64,000 nucleotides of DNA, from positions 2,790,001 to 2,854,000 of the forward strand of contig NZ_JARUBE010000003.1 of NCBI RefSeq assembly GCF_029626035.1. Reading direction: 5' to 3'. Made by a program: the position numbers and the translations under genes. Under the pieces are notes generated by a model, which was not told the origin of the DNA, did not search any database, and was given only the letters and a program-made list of their open reading frames with translations. The stretch comes from Micromonospora sp. WMMD980. GTDB lineage: Bacteria > Actinomycetota > Actinomycetes > Mycobacteriales > Micromonosporaceae. Below, piece by piece: positions 56,171-64,000 of the stretch (its first letter is position 1; each line of letters starts with the position of its first letter).

Positions 56171-56640
56171 GGGGCGGCCGTTCGACGGCCGGTGGCCTTC
56201 TTGGCCGGCCCGGCCGGTGACTCGTCGGCAGGCGTACGCGCCACCGTCGCGGCGGGCTTGCGCGCGATCGCCTTCTTGGCCACCGCCTTCTTGGCCACCG
56301 CCGCGCCCGCCCCGACCGGCACGGACGACCCGGGGTCGGTGCGGGCCTCGCGCAGCTGCCGCTCCAGGTCGTGCACCCGGCGGGTCAACTCGGCGACCTC
56401 GTCGGCGGTGGCCAGCCCGACCGCGCCCAACGCCCGGTCCACCTCGAACCGGACCAGCTTGGTCAGCGCCTCCCGGTTGGCCAGGCCGGTGGCGACCAGT
56501 TCCTCGGCGAGCGCCTGGAGCTGACCGGCCGTGGCGCCGCCCTGACCGACGGCCCGCTTCACCGCGTCCTGCGCCTTCTTCCGGGGCGCCTCCGTCAGGC
56601 CCATGGCCAGCTCGAGGTAGGCGCGCCACGCGTCCTGCAT
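56167..56640 (-). CDS. Phasin-like coiled-coil protein with Lys/Ala tail
   Basis: The 157-residue protein has a helical N-terminal region (AYLELAMGLTEAPRKKAQDA, LAEELVATGLANREALTKLV) and a heptad coiled coil (ADEVAELTRRVHDLERQLRE), followed by a repetitive AlaLys tail (AVAKKAVAKKAIARKPAAT). This is the layout of polyhydroxyalkanoate-granule phasins such as PhaF, whose tail binds DNA. ATG 56640 with AAGGAA upstream. Divergent from the SCP2 gene. Confidence 0.75.
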   Translation of the reverse strand: MQDAWRAYLELAMGLTEAPRKKAQDAVKRAVGQGGATAGQLQALAEELVATGLANREALTKLVRFEVDRALGAVGLATADEVAELTRRVHDLERQLREARTDPGSSVPVGAGAAVAKKAVAKKAIARKPAATVARTPADESPAGPAKKATGRRTAAP

Positions 56641-56752
56641 GCCTGATTCCTTCCGCGGGGCGGGGGTGTGCAGGTGCCACGCTACCGGGCACCCGGGACA
56701 CATCGTTGCGGTACGGTGCCCGCAACGGAGTGGCTCGTGGTGAGGAGACGAT

Positions 56753-57088
56753 GTGGCCAGCGTGGACGACTGCCGGCAGGCGTTGCAGGACCTGGCCGAT
56801 CGGCTCGACCGGCACGTCGAGGCGCAGGGGCGCATCGACCTCGACCGCACGCTGGCCTGCCGGATCACCGACCTGGACACGGCCTTCCACGGTCGCATCG
56901 AGGGCGGCCGGCTGGTCGGCCTGGCCGACGGCGACGACCCGAAGGCCAAGATCGCGCTGAGCACCGGCAGCGACGACCTGATCGCCCTGGTGCACGGCAA
57001 GCTCGACATCATGTCGGCGGTGGCATCCCGGCGGGTCTCCGTCAAGGCGAACCCGTTCGACCTGATGAAGCTCCGCAAGCTGCTCTGA
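56753..57088 (+). CDS. SCP2 sterol-binding domain protein
   Basis: The 111-residue protein is a stand-alone SCP2 fold: TLACRITDLDTAFHGRIEGG, STGSDDLIALVHGKLDIMSA and RRVSVKANPFDLMKLRKLL. A second SCP2 protein lies at 3130-3510. GTG 56753 is preceded by GAGGAG. It is the only plus-strand gene here, next to the phasin-like gene, which may hint at a lipid-storage theme (inference). Confidence 0.82.
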   Translation: MASVDDCRQALQDLADRLDRHVEAQGRIDLDRTLACRITDLDTAFHGRIEGGRLVGLADGDDPKAKIALSTGSDDLIALVHGKLDIMSAVASRRVSVKANPFDLMKLRKLL

Positions 57089-57100
57089 GCGGGCCGCCGC

Positions 57101-58156
57101 TCAGCCGTCGAGGCCGAACGCGGCGAGTGCCTCCGCCGCCGCCGGCGAGGCGGCACGCACCCGCGCTCCGGCCGACGTCGTCCAGGCCACCGCGCAGAGC
57201 GCCGCGAGCGCGTCCAACGGCCGACCCCCGCCGTCGAGCGTGAGCTCCCCGCCGGTCCCGGTCACCGACCAGCCGCCGGCCCGCGGCCGGCCGGGCACCG
57301 CCACCACGGCCTCCGGGTCGAACAGTCCGGTCAGGTCGAAGGCGACGTACGCGGGCCGGCGCGACTCGGGCGCGGCCAGCAGCTCGGCCGCGTCGCTGAC
57401 CCCGGTCAGCACCAGCAGGCTGTCCAGACCGGCCCGGCGGGCACCCTCGATGTCGGTGTCCAGCCGGTCGCCCACCACCAGGGTGCGGCCGCTCCCGGCC
57501 CGGCGCGCCGCGGTCGCGAACAGCGCCGGCTCCGGCTTGCCCACCACCACGTCGGGATCCCGGTCGAGCGCGGTGCGCAGCACCGCCACCAGCGAACCGT
57601 TGCCGGGCAGCGGCCCGCGCGGGCTGGGCAGCGTGCGGTCGGTGTTGGTGGCGTACCAGGGCGCGCCGGCCCGCACCGCGAGGGACGCCTCCGCCAGGTC
57701 GGACCAGCCCACCTGCGGCCCGTACCCCTGGGCCACGGCGGCGGGCTGCTCCTCGGCCGTCGACACCGGACGCAGGCCCACCGCACGCAACTCGGCGCGC
57801 AACGCCTCCGCGCCCACGACCAGCACCGGCGCGCCGGCCGGCAACCGGTCGGCGAGAAGCTCGGCGGTGGCGGCCGCGGAGGTGAGCACCTCCGCCGGCT
57901 CGGCCGGCACACCCATGCCGGTGAGCAGGTCGGCCACCTCGCTGGAGCGGCGGGAGGCGTTGTTCGTCGCGTACGCGACCGCCCGCCCCTCGGCACGCAG
58001 CCGGCCGACCGCCTCGACCGCGCCGGGGATCGGCCGATCGATCAGGTAGATGACCCCGTCGAGGTCGAAGGCGACGAGCGCGTACCCGTCGACCAGCCGT
58101 CCATGGGTTCCGGCGCGGTCCGCGCCGGAACCGGCCTCCCCGGCGTGCCCGGTCAC
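57101..58156 (-). CDS. HAD-IIA family sugar/phosphoglycolate phosphatase-like
   Basis: The 351-residue protein has HAD motif [16 protein letters not shown], motif II in [11 protein letters not shown], the IIA cap domain, motif [14 protein letters not shown] and motif [19 protein letters not shown]. NagD/PGP-type proteins dephosphorylate small metabolites. About 75 extra residues at the C-terminus form an unassigned domain. GTG 58156 overlaps the TPR gene's stop. Confidence 0.88.
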   Translation of the reverse strand: MTGHAGEAGSGADRAGTHGRLVDGYALVAFDLDGVIYLIDRPIPGAVEAVGRLRAEGRAVAYATNNASRRSSEVADLLTGMGVPAEPAEVLTSAAATAELLADRLPAGAPVLVVGAEALRAELRAVGLRPVSTAEEQPAAVAQGYGPQVGWSDLAEASLAVRAGAPWYATNTDRTLPSPRGPLPGNGSLVAVLRTALDRDPDVVVGKPEPALFATAARRAGSGRTLVVGDRLDTDIEGARRAGLDSLLVLTGVSDAAELLAAPESRRPAYVAFDLTGLFDPEAVVAVPGRPRAGGWSVTGTGGELTLDGGGRPLDALAALCAVAWTTSAGARVRAASPAAAEALAAFGLDG

Positions 58157-60825
58157 CGGCGCTCCGCCGCCTCGTCCCCGCCGCCGTGGACGTCGCCGTC
58201 CCGGACGTCGCCGTCCCGGACGTCGCCGCCCTTGGGAGCGCGGCCCGGCGCGGCGTCGACCTGGCTGTCGTCGCCCGGGTTCCCGCTCGCGCGGGCGGTC
58301 CGGCTGTCGCCGGCCGGCGCGTCCTCGGCCGACCGCCGGTCCGGGTCGGTGACCGTGTCACCGCCGGCGAGCGAGTCGGCCTCGGCGTCGGTCAGCTCGT
58401 CGTCGGCCGGGTCGCCGGCGTCGCGGTCCCGGTATCCGGCGCCCGCCGTCCCGGCCCGGTCGAGGCGCTCGCCGTCGTGCTCGCCGAGGTCGTCCGCATC
58501 GTCACGGTCGTCGCCGAGGTCGCGGTCCTCGTCGAGGTCCTCGTCCTCGTCGAGGTCCCGGTCGTCATCGGCCGGGCCGTCGGTGTCGGTGGCGGCCGAC
58601 GGCGCGTCCCCGTCACTCTCCGGCTCGTCGTCCTCGTCGTCGCCCTCGATGAGCACACCGTCGAGCTCCAGCAGCCGCTCGGCGGCGTCGGTCTCACCCT
58701 CGGAGTCGATGTCGGCGGCCCGGGAGAACCACTCCCGTGCCTCCTCGCGCCGACCTCCGGCGAGCAGCGCGTCGGCATACGCGTAGCGCAGCCGCGCCGC
58801 CCACGGCTCGGTCGACTCGGCGGTCAGCTCGCGGACCTGCAACATCGCCACGGCCGCGTCCTTCTGCCCCAGGTCGCCCCGCGCGCCAGCCGCCACGATC
58901 AGCAGCTCGATGGCGACGGCCTGGTCGAGCTTCTCGCGGTCCGCGCCACGGAACAGGTCGATCGCCCGCTCCGGGCGGCCCAGCGCCCGCTCACAGTCCG
59001 CCAGCACCGCCAGGTGACTCTGGAGGCCGGTCATGCGGTGGTACGTCCGCAGCTCGGCGATCGCGGTTTGCCACTCCCCCGCGTGGTAGGCGGCCAGCCC
59101 GACCGCCTCCCGCACGGCGGCGATGCGCGAGGCGAGCCGTCGGGCCGCCATCGCGTGCGCGAGCGCCAGCGTCGGGTCGTCGTCGATCACCAGGCCGGTC
59201 GCGACGAGGTGCCGGGCGACGGTCTCCGCCACCGGCTTGGCGAGCGAGAGCAGCTCCGCCCGAACGGTCGAGTCGAGGTCACCGGCGACCACCTCGTCCG
59301 GCAGCTCCGGCGCCTCACCGGTACGCCCCTCGCCACGCTCGTCCTGCCGCTCGCGCTGCGGGCCGTAGCTACCCTGCCGGCGGTCGTCCCGTTCCGGCCG
59401 GTCGCCGAAGCCACGGCGCTCCCCGTCCCGCTCGGTACGCCCACCCCGGTAACCACCCTCGCGACGCTCGCCACCGGCGTTGCCCTCGCGACGGTCACCG
59501 CCCCGGTAGCCGCTCTCACGGTCGTCACGACGGAACCCTCCCTCGCGACGGTCGCCACCGCGGAAGCCGCCGTCCCGGCGCTCACCACCGGCGTAGCCCT
59601 CACGACGGTCACCGCCCCGGAAGCCGCCCTCACGACGGTCGCCACCCGGGCGGCTGTCCCGGCTGAACCCGCCCTCGCGGCGCTCGCCACCGCGGAAGCC
59701 GCCCTCCCGGCGCTCACCACCCGCGTAGCCCTCACGACGGTCACCGCCCCGGAAACCACCCTCGCGGCGGTCACCGCCCCGGAAACCACCCTCGCGGTCG
59801 CCGCCACGGAAGCCACCGTCGCGGTCGCCGCCCCGGAATCCGCCCTCACGACGGTCACCACCCGGCGCGCCGCCCGAGCGGTTGTCCCGGCCGAAGCCAC
59901 CCTCACGACGCTCGCCACCACGGAAACCACCCTCGCGGCGGTCACCGCCCCGGAAACCACCCTCGCGGTCGCCGCCCCGGAAACCACCCTCACGACGGTC
60001 ACCACCCGGCGCGCCGCCCGAGCGGTTGTCCCGGCCGAAGCCACCCTCACGGCGGTCACCGCCCCGGAAACCACCCTCACGGCGGTCACCGCCCCGGAAA
60101 CCACCCTCACGGTCACCTCCCCGGAAACCGCCCTCACGACGGTCGCCACCACGGAAGCCACCGTCGCGGCGCTCACCGCCACGGAAACCACCCTCACGGT
60201 CACCGCCCCGGAAACCGCCCTCACGACGGTCGCCACCACGGAAACCACCGTCGCGGCGCTCACCGCCACGGAAGCCACCGTCGCGGCGCTCACCGCCACG
60301 GAAACCACCGTCACGGTCACCACCACGGAAGCCGCCCTCGCGACGCTCGCCGCCCGAGCGCTCGCCACCACGGAAACCACCGTCGCGGCGCTCACCGCCA
60401 CGGAAACCACCGTCACGGTCACCACCACGGAAGCCGCCCTCGCGACGCTCGCCGCCCGAGCGCTCGCCACCACGGAAACCACCGTCGCGGCGTTCACCGC
60501 CACGGAAGCCACCGTCACGGTCACCGCCACGGAAGCCGCCCTCGCGACGGTCACCACCACGGAAACCACCGTCACGGTCACCACCACGGAAGCCCTCGCG
60601 GTCACCACCACGGAAACCGCCCTCACGACGGTCGCCCCCGGTGCGGTGGTCGCGGCCGTAGCCGCCCTCGCGGCGGTCACCGCCACGGTTGCCGCCGGCG
60701 CGGTCGTCACGGCCGCCCCAGTACGAGGGGCGGTCATCGCGGCGGGCGTCGCCGCGCCCCTGGCCACGGTCGGCGCGATCCTCGTAGCGGCGGGGGCCGT
60801 CCCCGCCCTGCGGTCCAGAGCTCAC
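58153..60825 (-). CDS. TPR protein with giant Arg/Gly-rich repeat domain
   Basis: The 890-residue protein has three parts. Residues ~45-480 are near-perfect repeats of [19 protein letters not shown] or [10 protein letters not shown] (about 40 units), an RGG-like disordered region. Residues ~505-720 are a conserved helical domain of TPR type ([60 protein letters not shown]). The rest is a very acidic Asp/Glu/Ser tail. The basic-then-acidic layout fits RNA binding or phase separation (inference). GTG 60825 has AGGAAGG upstream. It lies directly downstream of the 5S rRNA gene on the same strand. Confidence 0.85.
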   Translation of the reverse strand: MSSGPQGGDGPRRYEDRADRGQGRGDARRDDRPSYWGGRDDRAGGNRGGDRREGGYGRDHRTGGDRREGGFRGGDREGFRGGDRDGGFRGGDRREGGFRGGDRDGGFRGGERRDGGFRGGERSGGERREGGFRGGDRDGGFRGGERRDGGFRGGERSGGERREGGFRGGDRDGGFRGGERRDGGFRGGERRDGGFRGGDRREGGFRGGDREGGFRGGERRDGGFRGGDRREGGFRGGDREGGFRGGDRREGGFRGGDRREGGFGRDNRSGGAPGGDRREGGFRGGDREGGFRGGDRREGGFRGGERREGGFGRDNRSGGAPGGDRREGGFRGGDRDGGFRGGDREGGFRGGDRREGGFRGGDRREGYAGGERREGGFRGGERREGGFSRDSRPGGDRREGGFRGGDRREGYAGGERRDGGFRGGDRREGGFRRDDRESGYRGGDRREGNAGGERREGGYRGGRTERDGERRGFGDRPERDDRRQGSYGPQRERQDERGEGRTGEAPELPDEVVAGDLDSTVRAELLSLAKPVAETVARHLVATGLVIDDDPTLALAHAMAARRLASRIAAVREAVGLAAYHAGEWQTAIAELRTYHRMTGLQSHLAVLADCERALGRPERAIDLFRGADREKLDQAVAIELLIVAAGARGDLGQKDAAVAMLQVRELTAESTEPWAARLRYAYADALLAGGRREEAREWFSRAADIDSEGETDAAERLLELDGVLIEGDDEDDEPESDGDAPSAATDTDGPADDDRDLDEDEDLDEDRDLGDDRDDADDLGEHDGERLDRAGTAGAGYRDRDAGDPADDELTDAEADSLAGGDTVTDPDRRSAEDAPAGDSRTARASGNPGDDSQVDAAPGRAPKGGDVRDGDVRDGDVHGGGDEAAERR
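59430..60690 (-). repeat. 27-30 bp coding repeats of the RGG-like domain
   Basis: About 1.25 kb of imperfect 27- or 30-bp tandem units encoding [14 protein letters not shown] decamers and nonamers, with several larger blocks duplicated (for example the [21 protein letters not shown] stretch occurs twice). Low third-position variation shows recent expansion. Because of the repeat every other frame is open too, including a long antisense frame. Confidence 0.9.
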
Positions 60826-60869
60826 AGGTGCATCCTTCCTGATGGCGTTTCCGCCAGAACGCTAACGCA

Positions 60870-60903
60870 GTCGAGGGCCGACCCTACTGGGGCGGCCCTC
60901 GAC
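60870..60903 (-). terminator. Hairpin after the 5S rRNA gene
   Basis: GTCGAGGGCCG (60870-60880) and CGGCCCTCGAC (60893-60903) pair perfectly over 11 bp, ten bases past the 5S end in the direction of transcription. The downstream sequence is only modestly T-rich (TGCGTTAGCGTT). Confidence 0.65.
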
Positions 60904-60912
60904 AGAAAGATT

Positions 60913-61029
60913 GTCCGGCGGTGTCCTACTCTCCCACACCCTCCCGAGTGCAGTACCATCGGCGCTGGAGGGCTTAGCTTCCGGGTTCGGAATGTTGCCG
61001 GGCGTTTCCCCTCCGCCATGACCGCCGTA
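60913..61029 (-). rRNA. rrf: 5S ribosomal RNA
   Basis: Read on the minus strand it begins TTACGGCGGTCATGGCGG, contains GGGGAAACGCCCGG, CATTCCGAACCCGGAAGCTA and the GGTACTGCACTCGGGAGGGT arm, and ends AGAGTAGGACACCGCCGG, which pairs with the start. About 117 bases, normal length. Ends are approximate by a few bases. Confidence 0.95.
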
Positions 61030-61107
61030 ACTCTATGAACATGTCAAACACACACGTGGGGTGTTCGAGTGTTCAGAGTTGCACAGTGGACGCGTAGCAG
61101 CTTGGTA

Positions 61108-64000
<2,893 letters not shown>

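Noticed and set aside
59880-60661. CRISPR-like array because of regular ~27-30 bp repeats
   Set aside because: Repeats are contiguous, variable, in frame and encode [10 protein letters not shown] units; no unique spacers.
58186-61038. 950-codon plus-strand frame antisense to the TPR/RGG gene
   Set aside because: It is Thr/Ala/Val-rich low-complexity sequence created by the repeats and runs into the 5S rRNA; it has no family resemblance.

Overview
The window is about 64 kb of very GC-rich DNA with GTG and ATG starts, tightly packed ATGA/GTGA-overlapping genes and an actinobacterial gene repertoire (SteA/SteB pair, ParA-ScpA-ScpB, TlyA-NadK-RecN, rel-type enzyme, MurJ). Gene content and order suggest an actinomycete of the Micromonosporaceae type (Micromonospora-like); this is an inference from synteny and composition, not a measured identity.

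Region 1 (1-22.5 kb) is a mixed chromosomal region: the tail of an LtrA-like gene, a potassium-channel-like protein with an odd selectivity filter, a glycogen-debranching-type enzyme, an SCP2 protein, a GNAT, an MFS transporter, an L,D-transpeptidase lipoprotein, DUF2254 and DUF4190-like membrane proteins, small stress-type proteins (DUF1330, BON), an HtrA-like protease, a full LtrA, a frameshifted Rieske (QcrA-like) gene and lipoprotein, a membrane Ser/Thr kinase with a CBM2-like ectodomain, a SpoIIE phosphatase, a true K+ channel, a MarR regulator, a Na+/H+ antiporter and a two-gene ABC exporter.

Region 2 (22.5-31.7 kb) is rearranged and mobile. A urea-type ABC operon (urtE plus the last 53 codons of urtD) is broken at about 23,380 and joined head-to-head to the 3' two-thirds of a relA gene. 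After a DoxX gene comes a decayed tyrosine integrase, a hairpin, and a 45-bp copy of the 3' half of tRNA-Pro(GGG). An identical 45-bp copy lies 5.2 kb away inside the complete tRNA-Pro. The DNA between has lower GC, GTTACCG repeats inside both ends, no integrase of its own, and cargo of an AbiEii-like nucleotidyltransferase pair, a UPF0158 protein and several uncharacterised genes. It looks like an integrase-less (cis-mobilizable) element, possibly defence cargo.

Region 3 (31.8-58.2 kb) is conserved core chromosome, nearly all on the minus strand. Reading in the direction of transcription: a HAD hydrolase, phasin-like protein, TlyA, NAD kinase and RecN; then SteA, SteB/MctB, a MraY-like transferase, MurJ, a glycosyltransferase and a large membrane protein (cell envelope and division); then CTP synthase and a NUDIX hydrolase; then alanine dehydrogenase, XerD, ParA, ScpA, ScpB, RluB, Cmk and Der (chromosome segregation, rRNA modification and ribosome assembly).

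Region 4 (58.2-64 kb) holds a TPR protein with a very long Arg/Gly-rich repeat domain, then 5S and most of a 23S rRNA gene (minus strand, 23S cut by the window edge).

Five loci carry single-base frameshifts, four of them in C runs, so either real decay or sequencing error must be considered for each.
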